From Lentisphaerae bacterium RIFOXYA12_64_32 (GTDB lineage: Bacteria > Verrucomicrobiota > Lentisphaeria > Oligosphaerales > YB12-FULL-65-16), in the NCBI GenBank assembly GCA_001803235.1, contig MHBL01000457.1:1-64000 (forward strand): a DNA stretch of 64,000 nt. The letters run 5' to 3'. Positions within the stretch are counted from its first letter, which is position 1. Each line of letters opens with the position of its first letter. Both the position numbers and the translations under genes were made by a program. Below the pieces are notes generated by a model. The model saw only the letters and a list, made by a program, of their open reading frames with translations. It was not told the DNA's origin and did no database searches. Below, one piece after another: positions 42,763-50,256 of this stretch.

Positions 42763-44160
42763 GTGGAAACCTTCTGGAATCGGCAACGGGAGTTGGAGAC
42801 GCTGCGTGCCTGGTCAGGACAGGAACCGCGCTTCGGCGTGGTCCACGGGCGGCGACGCCTGGGCAAGACGGCCTTGCTGCGACACTGGCTCCACGGTGTG
42901 GCCGGCTGCTATGTGCAGGCCACGGAAGGGACCCCCGTGGCACAACGGGTCGCCGTGGCCGAGGACATGCGGCCCGTGCTGCCTGGGTTCGCGGATGTGG
43001 CGTACCCGTCGTGGCGCGCGTTGCTTGAGGCGCTGCGGCGGCAGTGGCCGGAGCCGGCGCCAGTCTTGGTGCTGGATGAATTTCCGTACCTGGTGCAATC
43101 CGCGCCGGAACTGCCGTCGATCCTGCAATCCATGGTGGATGCCCCGGATGCACGGCGGTTTCCGTTGGTCATTTGTGGGTCCAGTCAGCGGATGATGCAG
43201 GGATTGGTGCTGGATTCCGCCGCGCCCTTGTACGGCCGGGCGCAGTTCCTTCTGCGCCTGGAACCGATGCCTGTCGCCGAGATTCGTCGTGCGCTGGGGC
43301 TCCCCGATGCCGTCGCGGCGGTGGAAATGTACGCGGCCTTTGGCGGGGTACCGCGCTACTGGCGGCTGGTGCGTGAAGGGCAGTATTCGACGGCGGCAAG
43401 CGCATTGGACGGACTGGTGTTCTCGCCGGGCGGCGTTCTGCACGAAGAGGCGGACCGGGTGCTGCGCGATGAACAGGCTGCCGCCCTGGAGCGCGCGGTC
43501 TGTGAACTGGTCGGCCGCGGCGCCAGGCGTCCGTCCGAGTTGGCGGCGCGTTTGGGCGTGAAGGAAACGACCCTGGCCAAACCTCTGCGACACCTGGCGG
43601 ACCTTGGCCTGGTTCAGCGTCAGGCACCGTATGACTTTGCCAGCGGGCAGCCGGTCGCCGCGGGCCGACGCGCCTTCTACAGGCTGGCAGACCCGTTTCT
43701 GGCCATGTGGTACGCCTGTGTGCGACCGTACCTGAGCGGACTCAACATGGACGCCCCGTCAGCCCGGCGGCACGCCCGTACGGCGTGGTCGCACCAGGTG
43801 GCCGCCGTCTGGGAGGAACTGTGCCGGCAACGCTGGCACCGGCTCGAACACGGCGGTATCGAGTGGGAACCCGCGGGGCGCTATTGGGTCAGCCGCGAGC
43901 CGTCCGAAGGCGAGTGGGACGTGGCGGCCGTCTCCTCCGATCGGCGTCACGTATTCCTGGGCGAGTGCAAGTGGATGCGGGATGTCACGCGGGCGAAGGT
44001 CGAGGCGGCGGTTCGCACCATCCGGCAGCGTCCGGTCCCGCCGCTGCCGGGGGCACCGCGGGTGCATCTGGGGGTGTTCCTGCCACGGACGGACCGACTT
44101 CCGGCCGAGATCGATGGTGTCGTCATCCTCGATGCCGAGCGGATGTTGGGAGAGGAGTGA
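42763..44160 (+). CDS. AAA-family ATPase with C-terminal nuclease-like DUF234 domain
   Basis: A 465-residue protein. The N-terminus FWNRQRELETLRAW followed by VVHGRRRLGKTALLRHW is the Walker A region of the archaeal-type ATPase family; VLVLDEFPYLVQ is Walker B, and VICGSSQRMM the sensor. A winged-helix region (PSELAARLGVKETTLAKPLRHLADLG) and then DUF234 (residues about 305-440; YRLADPFLAMWYACVRP; EWDVAAVSSDRRHVFLGECK) follow. DUF234 has a PD-(D/E)XK-like pattern, here D and ECK. These proteins are common in defence or mobile regions but their function is undefined. The start is GTG 42763. It lies next to a type I restriction system. Confidence 0.8.
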   Translation: METFWNRQRELETLRAWSGQEPRFGVVHGRRRLGKTALLRHWLHGVAGCYVQATEGTPVAQRVAVAEDMRPVLPGFADVAYPSWRALLEALRRQWPEPAPVLVLDEFPYLVQSAPELPSILQSMVDAPDARRFPLVICGSSQRMMQGLVLDSAAPLYGRAQFLLRLEPMPVAEIRRALGLPDAVAAVEMYAAFGGVPRYWRLVREGQYSTAASALDGLVFSPGGVLHEEADRVLRDEQAAALERAVCELVGRGARRPSELAARLGVKETTLAKPLRHLADLGLVQRQAPYDFASGQPVAAGRRAFYRLADPFLAMWYACVRPYLSGLNMDAPSARRHARTAWSHQVAAVWEELCRQRWHRLEHGGIEWEPAGRYWVSREPSEGEWDVAAVSSDRRHVFLGECKWMRDVTRAKVEAAVRTIRQRPVPPLPGAPRVHLGVFLPRTDRLPAEIDGVVILDAERMLGEE

Positions 44161-44192
44161 ATGCCGCCTACAGCGGCGTTCGAGACGCGCCA

Positions 44193-44304
44193 TGTGTCGC
44201 CCAGGGCTGTTTCAAGAAAGCACGGTCTCCTCTCAGCCCATGACGTCCTCCCGAGTTCGTTCGAGGCAGAGCGGGCGGACTTTGAAACAGCCCTGTGTGT
44301 CGCC
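44193..44304. mobile_element. MITE-like element with 9-bp target-site duplication
   Basis: The 94-bp element 44202-44295 has inverted ends CAGGGCTGTTTCAAGAAAG and CTTTGAAACAGCCCTG and is flanked by identical 9-bp repeats TGTGTCGCC (44193-44201 and 44296-44304). Its ends match the elements at 1-60 and 1325-1480, but its interior differs. It sits between the ATPase gene and hsdM. The remaining intergenic bases (44305-44398) show nothing else. Confidence 0.85.
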
Positions 44305-44398
44305 ACCCGCGGCTTGACTCTCGCCAGGCGACCGCCATAGTTCCTGTCGGTCCGGCACGGGGGTGGGTACGTACCCAGAGGAACCCCAGACAACTCTC

Positions 44399-47167
44399 AT
44401 GCGCAGAACCAAGATAACCCTGGCTCAGTTGGAGACCTTCCTGTTCGGCGCTGCCGACATCCTGCGCGGCAAGATGGATGCCTCGGAGTACAAGGAATAC
44501 ATCTTCGGCCTGCTCTTCCTGAAGCGGCTCTCCGATGTGTTCGATGAGAAACGCGCTGAGGTGGGGAAACAGTACCGGCACCTGCCGCCGGCCGCCCTGG
44601 CGGCGGTCTTGGAGCAACGCTCCAGCTACGGCGACACCTTCTTCGTCCCGCCTCGTGCCCGCTGGAACGAGCCATGGACAGACGGGGACGGGAAGAGCCA
44701 ACCCGCGCTCACGGATACCCAGACCGATATCGGCGCCATGCTCAACAAGGCGCTCGCGGCACTCGAAGACGAGAACGAGACTCTTCACGGGGTGCTCAAG
44801 GGCAGCATCGACTTCAATCAGGAGGTCGCCGGCAAGCCGAAGATCAAGAACCAGGATCTCAAGGACCTGCTCGACCATTTCACCAAGAGTGTGGACGGCC
44901 GCGGCGGCGCCTTGGCCAACGATGCGTTCGAGTTCCCCGACCTGCTCGGTGCCGCCTACGAGTACCTCATCAAGTACTTCGCCGACAGTGCCGGCAAGAA
45001 GGGCGGCCAGTTCTACACGCCGCCCTGGGTCGTGCGCCTGATGGTGCGGCTCATCCAGCCACAGCAGAAGATGAGCGTCTACGACCCGACGGTCGGTTCC
45101 GGCGGCATGCTCATCCAGTCCAGTCAGTACGTTGGCGAACAAGGTCAGGACGGTGCCGACCTGGACCTGCGCGGGCAGGACAATGACGCAGGTGTGGTCT
45201 CCATCGCCAAGATGAACCTGATCCTGCACAACCTGTCCTCGGCGCACATCGAGTTTGGCGACACGCTCGAAGACCCGCACAACGTCCGCGACGGCCAGGT
45301 CGTGCAGTTCGACCGGGTCATTGCCAATCCGCCCTTCGCACAGAACTGGAAGCTCTCCCGCTGTCAGCACCCCGAGCGCTTCCAGTACGGCCATGCGCCC
45401 GAGACCGGGAAGAAGGCCGACCTGATGTTCCTGCAGCACATGCTGGCCAGTCTGAAGTCGACTGGGCGCGGCGCGGTCGTCATGCCGCACGGCGTGCTCT
45501 TCCGCGGTCGCAAAGAGCGCGAGATCCGCATGAGTCTGCTGCAGGCGCGCGTCATCGAGGCCATCGTCGGTCTGCCGCCGAAGTTGTTCTACGGTACCGG
45601 CATCCCGGCGGTGATCGTGGTGCTCAACAAGGCCATCCCCGACCGCGAGCGGGACTTCGTCTTCCTGATCAACGCCGACCGCGAATTCGCGGAAGGCAAG
45701 AAGCAGAATTCGCTGCGGCCGGAGGACATCGAGAAGATCGAACACGTCTTCCGCAATCGCGAGGAACTGCCCGGCTACTCGCGGCGCGTACCCATCACCG
45801 AGATCGAACGCGACCACGACTGGAACCTGAACCTGCGCCGCTACGTGGACAATACCCCGGAGCCTGAGCCCGAGGACGTGCGCTGCCACCTGCTCGGCGG
45901 CGTACCGCAAGCGGAAGTCCAGAAGCACGCCGGCCAGTTCGCCAAGTTCGGCCTGGCGCCGGACTGCGTCTTCAAGAAGCTCGACGCGCAACCCCTGGCC
46001 TTCCGCAAGGGCCTCGACACTGCCGCCGAGGTCCGACGTTGTGTTGAGGCGCAGCCGGAACTGGCCACGACACGGCAGCGGCTCACGGAGGCGCTGGGGG
46101 CTTGGTGGACGACGGCGCGGCGCGATTTCGCGCAACTCGCACCGGCTGCAGGGCCCGAGTCGCGCGAGGGCGCGGCGGCGCCCTGGCTGGGCCTGACGGG
46201 TTCGCGTCTGCCTGAGGTGCGCACATCGCTGCTGACCCAACTCGTGCATGCGTTGGAGCCGCTCGGCGTCCTCGACCGTTTCCAGGCCCGCGGCGTGTTC
46301 GTGAACTGGTGGGACACGATCAAGTACGATCTCAAGACCATCACCACGACCGGGTGGGCGCCAACGCTCATTCCGGAGCCCATGGTGGTGGACCGTTTCT
46401 TCGCGGCGGAACGCGACGCCCTGACCGCACTCGACCAGCGCATTGCGGAGGCCGAGACCGCCGTCGCCGATGCGGTCGAAGCTGCGCAGGCCCTGCTCGA
46501 GTACGAACCCGACGAGGACGAGACCGTCTCGTCCGCGCTGATCCGGCCGGTGCTCCGCGACGCCAGCGGTGACGTCGAGACCGACGAGACCCGACCGTTC
46601 CGCGAGGCGGCCGAGGCGCTCCGGACCGCGGAGTCCGCACTCCGCGAACTCCGCGCCGAGCACGACCGACTGAGCGACGAACTGAAACTGAAGATCGAGA
46701 TGAAACTGTACGGTGCCGAGGACCGGGTCCAGGAAGCACAGGCACTGCTCAACCAGGCGCAGGCCGAACTGGCGGCTGCGGGCGGGCCGCCGCCGGAGCC
46801 GCCGGCGCGCCGTGCCAAGGGTGACCCCAAGCCCACTGCCGAGGAGAAGGCGCAGTTCAAGCGGCGTCAGAACCTGGCCGCGGACGTGGCCACGCTCACC
46901 GGCCGAATCGCGGCGGTCTGGGCGACATTCACTGCCGCGGGCGGGCAGATCACGGACGGCGAGGCGCGCGAACTGATCCTGCAGAAGCATCACGACCTGG
47001 TCGCCGGGCACCTGCAGCGCTACGTCCAGGCCGAGGAACGTGCGTTGTTCGCGATCTTCGAGAACCTGTTTGCGAAGTACGCCACCAGCGCCGCGGCCAT
47101 GGAGACCCAGCGCCAGGCCACCCTCGGCGAACTCCAAGGCTTCTTGGGGAGGTTGGGGTATACGTGA
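44399..47167 (+). CDS. hsdM: Type I restriction-modification DNA methyltransferase subunit (HsdM)
   Basis: A 922-residue N6-adenine methyltransferase. Residues about 1-160 are the HsdM N-terminal helical domain (LETFLFGAADILRGKMDASEYK; YIFGLLFLKRLSDVF). SAM-binding VYDPTVGSGGMLIQSS and catalytic VIANPPFAQNW follow. The chain extends about 400 residues beyond the usual methylase core with coiled-coil-rich sequence (about 660-900; ALRELRAEHDRLSDELKLKI). Long HsdM variants like this exist. The start is ATG 44399; an upstream GTG would add 12 residues. It overlaps hsdS by 4 bp. Confidence 0.92.
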   Translation: MRRTKITLAQLETFLFGAADILRGKMDASEYKEYIFGLLFLKRLSDVFDEKRAEVGKQYRHLPPAALAAVLEQRSSYGDTFFVPPRARWNEPWTDGDGKSQPALTDTQTDIGAMLNKALAALEDENETLHGVLKGSIDFNQEVAGKPKIKNQDLKDLLDHFTKSVDGRGGALANDAFEFPDLLGAAYEYLIKYFADSAGKKGGQFYTPPWVVRLMVRLIQPQQKMSVYDPTVGSGGMLIQSSQYVGEQGQDGADLDLRGQDNDAGVVSIAKMNLILHNLSSAHIEFGDTLEDPHNVRDGQVVQFDRVIANPPFAQNWKLSRCQHPERFQYGHAPETGKKADLMFLQHMLASLKSTGRGAVVMPHGVLFRGRKEREIRMSLLQARVIEAIVGLPPKLFYGTGIPAVIVVLNKAIPDRERDFVFLINADREFAEGKKQNSLRPEDIEKIEHVFRNREELPGYSRRVPITEIERDHDWNLNLRRYVDNTPEPEPEDVRCHLLGGVPQAEVQKHAGQFAKFGLAPDCVFKKLDAQPLAFRKGLDTAAEVRRCVEAQPELATTRQRLTEALGAWWTTARRDFAQLAPAAGPESREGAAAPWLGLTGSRLPEVRTSLLTQLVHALEPLGVLDRFQARGVFVNWWDTIKYDLKTITTTGWAPTLIPEPMVVDRFFAAERDALTALDQRIAEAETAVADAVEAAQALLEYEPDEDETVSSALIRPVLRDASGDVETDETRPFREAAEALRTAESALRELRAEHDRLSDELKLKIEMKLYGAEDRVQEAQALLNQAQAELAAAGGPPPEPPARRAKGDPKPTAEEKAQFKRRQNLAADVATLTGRIAAVWATFTAAGGQITDGEARELILQKHHDLVAGHLQRYVQAEERALFAIFENLFAKYATSAAAMETQRQATLGELQGFLGRLGYT

Positions 47168-48450
47168 GGCTCTCAGACATAGCTGAGATCAACCCCGCGA
47201 CCGATGTCAGTCGGCTTGGCCCAACTGACCCGGTTTCGTTCATCCCCATGTCGGACGTTTCGGACGACGGACGCTGGCTAGGAGGAGATGCCCGGCCACT
47301 GTGTTCGGTCCGCAACGGCTACACGTGCTTCGCGGAGGGCGACGTCCTGTTCGCGAAGATCACGCCATGCATGGAGAACGGCAAGGGTTGCAGGGCTGCT
47401 GGCTTGATCAACGGCGTCGGTTTCGGCTCCACGGAGTTCCACGTGCTGCGGGCCAGGAGCGACGCAGACGCCGGCTATCTCTACCAGTGGACCAAGTCTC
47501 GCGAGCTTCGGAAACGGGCTGCTAACTCGATGGTGGGTTCCGCGGGCCAGCAGCGAGTCCCTGCCGACTTCCTGCGGGACTACCCGATAGGTACGCATTC
47601 CACCCGCGAGCAGTCCGCCATCGCGCGGGTCTTGGACTGTCTGGACCGCGCCATTGAGCAGACGGAGGCGGTGGTGGCGAAACAGGAGCGGATCAAGGCG
47701 GGACTGTTGCACGACCTGCTCACCCGCGGTCTCGACGCCGATGGCCGCCTCCGCGACCCCGCCACCCACCGCTTCAAACCCTCACCCCTCGGACCCATCC
47801 CGGAGGAGTGGAAGGTAACTCCGCTTGAGGCCATGCGAAGAGAGGATCGGCCGTTCATCAAGACAGGCCCATTTGGGACGGCCATCAAGCAGTCTGATTG
47901 GGTTGAGACCGGGGTTCCCGTCATCACGATCGGGTCACTTGGCCCAGGACGCATACTCAGATCCGGCCTGCAGTTTCTGCGGGAGGAAAAAGCGTTGGAA
48001 CTGGCCTCGTACAGAGTCGAGGAAGGCGACATCCTCTTCTCGCGTGTGGCGGATGTAGGGCGCTGTATTCTCGTCTCATCTTCCGAGGCAGGCTGGATCA
48101 TGTCGTCCAACCTGATGCGGATTTCCCTTGACCCGGCGAAGGCCGTACCATCGTTTGCGCACCTCGCGTTGCTTGGCGAACGCACAGCCGAGCAGACTCG
48201 GCGGTCAGTCAACGCGGGCGGAAGGGATGTCGTGAACACGGCGATCCTCTTGTCGCTCGTGTTCGCTTGGCCTCCGCGTGGCGAACAGGATCGGATCATC
48301 CTGACGTGCAAATCCCACGACAGTGCCGTTTGGGACGCGGAGGCCGGACTCGCCAAGTTTCGCCGTCTGAAGGCGGGGCTGATGCACGACTTGCTGACGG
48401 GGCGGGTTCCGGTCGCGCCGTTGCTGGAGGGGGCACATCGATGCCACTAA
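47164..48450 (+). CDS. hsdS: Type I restriction-modification specificity subunit (HsdS)
   Basis: A 428-residue specificity subunit with two target recognition domains (about residues 1-150 and 215-385). Each is followed by the conserved helix (AIARVLDCLDRAIEQTEAVVAKQERIKAGLLHDLLTRG in the middle, AEAGLAKFRRLKAGLMHDLLTGRVPV at the end). Motifs EGDVLFAKITPCMENGKG and EGDILFSRVADVGRCIL are typical. The start is GTG 47164, overlapping hsdM. The recognition sequence cannot be predicted from sequence alone. A 270-bp gap with a nested inverted repeat separates it from the nuclease gene. Confidence 0.9.
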   Translation: MRLSDIAEINPATDVSRLGPTDPVSFIPMSDVSDDGRWLGGDARPLCSVRNGYTCFAEGDVLFAKITPCMENGKGCRAAGLINGVGFGSTEFHVLRARSDADAGYLYQWTKSRELRKRAANSMVGSAGQQRVPADFLRDYPIGTHSTREQSAIARVLDCLDRAIEQTEAVVAKQERIKAGLLHDLLTRGLDADGRLRDPATHRFKPSPLGPIPEEWKVTPLEAMRREDRPFIKTGPFGTAIKQSDWVETGVPVITIGSLGPGRILRSGLQFLREEKALELASYRVEEGDILFSRVADVGRCILVSSSEAGWIMSSNLMRISLDPAKAVPSFAHLALLGERTAEQTRRSVNAGGRDVVNTAILLSLVFAWPPRGEQDRIILTCKSHDSAVWDAEAGLAKFRRLKAGLMHDLLTGRVPVAPLLEGAHRCH

Positions 48451-48473
48451 GGTTCTCGGCAGTGTCGCGATAT

Positions 48474-48615
48474 GGAGTGCGGTGGCAAACCCGCTGCCGG
48501 CGGGTGCGACACCGCTTTGGCTGGAGCGCGGCGTCCGGGGCATGCGTCTCAGCCAAAGCGGCGTCGCCGCCCCTTGATCCGCCGCGGCGGACTCGGGGCT
48601 CTGCCGCCGCACTCC
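48474..48615. repeat. Nested inverted repeat (142 bp) between hsdS and the nuclease gene
   Basis: The outer arms GGAGTGCGGTGGCA (48474-48487) and TGCCGCCGCACTCC (48602-48615) match at 13 of 14 positions. The inner arms CGACACCGCTTTGGCTG (48507-48523) and CAGCCAAAGCGGCGTCG (48550-48566) match at 16 of 17. No target duplication is obvious. It interrupts an otherwise coupled operon and may act as a transcription attenuator or be a small mobile element. Confidence 0.7.
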
Positions 48616-48720
48616 ACAAGTCGCTGACGATGGCCACGATCCATCCAGGTGCCGACCGGTTCGCGCAGGATGGCTGGCTGGCAGGCGGGGACAACCTGGT
48701 CAGTCGCACGGAGGGGCGCC

Positions 48721-50256
48721 ATGGCTGAGAAACGCGTTGCACGCAAGTCCGCCCGAGTCGATGCCGGTCGCGCTGTGTCGCGCCGGGGCAAGACGCTGGA
48801 CTACGGCGTGCTGGTCGGCGCGATTGCGTCGGCGCACCGCGACCTGCAGGGCCGCGCTGCTATGGCCGTGAACCAGGCCCTGGTCCTGCGCAACTGGCTG
48901 GTCGGCGCCTACCTGGTCGAGTACGAGCAGGGTGGCAAGGACCGGGCCCAGTACGGCGCACGGCTGCTCGAACGCCTGGCCGCGGACCTGGCGGCGCGGG
49001 GAATCAAGGGTTTGGGCGAACGCATGCTGGCCGACTGTCGGCTGCTGTTCTTGACCTATCCGCAGATTCGGCAGACAGTGTCTACCGAATTCACTGCACG
49101 TCTCGGTCTGCGTGCGAGTCGTCAGGCGCTGTCTGACGAATTGGCGCAACTGTCTCCGGGCAGCCGAATTCGGCAACCAGTGGTTGCGGAATTGGCTCTG
49201 GGCGCAGGTCGAGACGAGATTCCGCAACCAGTGGTTGCAGAATCTGCTGGGGGCGTCCCGGCGCCGGGCGGCATCGCCGTCTCGAGCAAGGCTCACCCCG
49301 GCAGGAAGATACCCCGGATTCGCGGTACGGTGTCCCCCGATTTGCCGAAGCCGCTCTCGTGGGATGCGCTGCTCCGTTTGCCCTGGTCGCACTTCATCCA
49401 CCTGCTGCGGATCGACGATCCATGGAAGCGTGCTTTCTACGAGAACGAGTGTCTCAAAGGCAACTGGTCGAAACGCCAGCTCCAGCGCCAGATCGAGACG
49501 CTGCTCTACGAGCGCACCGGCCTGTCGACGGACAAGGCGGGCGTGGTGCGCCGGGCACAGCGGCAGGAGCGGCAGGCGACCGTGGATGACCTGATCCGGG
49601 ATCCGTACGTGCTGGAGTTCACCGGTCTGGAAGAACGGCCGCAGTATTCGGAGAGCGACCTGGAAACGGCACTGCTGAACCATCTGCAGCGCTTCCTGCT
49701 CGAGCTGGGCACGGGCTTCTGCTTCGAGGCGCGCCAGTTCCGGATCACGGTCAATCACAAGCACGACCGCGTGGACTTGGTCTTCTACCACCGCGTGTTG
49801 CGCTGCCACGTCCTGATCGAGCTGAAGATCCGCGCCTTCCGTCATGCCGACGCCGGGCAGATGAACTTCTACCTGAACTGGTTCAAGGCGAACATGTTGG
49901 CAGATGGCGACAACCCGCCGGTCGGCATCCTGCTGTGCAGCGACCGGGACGGCACCGAGGTCGAGTTCGCCACCGCCGGGATGGACAACCGCCTGTTCGT
50001 GTCGCGGTACCTCACCGTCCTGCCCAGTGCCGAGCAGCTCAAGACCCTGGTCGACCGCGACCGTGCCGCGATCGAGGCCGCGAAGATGGTCCGCCAAAGC
50101 GATCGTCCGGGGCCATCTGAAGGCGACTCAACCGTGGCTTTGCCCTGCCGTTCCGCGGTCAGAACCGGCCGCCAGGTGGAGGGCGAACGGCCTCGTGAGC
50201 CGCTTCCCAGCCGTCGATCACGCGGCGTGGACAACCCCAGGAGGCGCGCCCCATGA
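48721..50256 (+). CDS. PD-(D/E)XK nuclease of the DUF1016/YhcG type
   Basis: A 511-residue protein. Residues about 18-120 are the DUF1016 N-terminal domain (IASAHRDLQGRAAMAVNQAL; LRNWLVGAYLVEYEQGG; YGARLLERLAADL). Residues about 320-470 are the nuclease domain (FCFEARQFRITVNHKHDRVD, VLIELKIRAFRHADAGQMNFYLN, with D and ELK as likely metal ligands). The middle (about 145-200) is repetitive: the DNA has two 25-bp imperfect palindromes (49168-49192 and 49219-49243). The start is ATG 48721. It overlaps hsdR by 4 bp (ATGA), so it is part of the restriction operon and may supply its nuclease. Confidence 0.82.
   Translation: MAEKRVARKSARVDAGRAVSRRGKTLDYGVLVGAIASAHRDLQGRAAMAVNQALVLRNWLVGAYLVEYEQGGKDRAQYGARLLERLAADLAARGIKGLGERMLADCRLLFLTYPQIRQTVSTEFTARLGLRASRQALSDELAQLSPGSRIRQPVVAELALGAGRDEIPQPVVAESAGGVPAPGGIAVSSKAHPGRKIPRIRGTVSPDLPKPLSWDALLRLPWSHFIHLLRIDDPWKRAFYENECLKGNWSKRQLQRQIETLLYERTGLSTDKAGVVRRAQRQERQATVDDLIRDPYVLEFTGLEERPQYSESDLETALLNHLQRFLLELGTGFCFEARQFRITVNHKHDRVDLVFYHRVLRCHVLIELKIRAFRHADAGQMNFYLNWFKANMLADGDNPPVGILLCSDRDGTEVEFATAGMDNRLFVSRYLTVLPSAEQLKTLVDRDRAAIEAAKMVRQSDRPGPSEGDSTVALPCRSAVRTGRQVEGERPREPLPSRRSRGVDNPRRRAP

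Noticed and set aside
44168-47137. A 989-codon minus-strand frame opposite hsdM
   Set aside because: It is antisense to a gene with intact methylase motifs and shows no recognisable domain.
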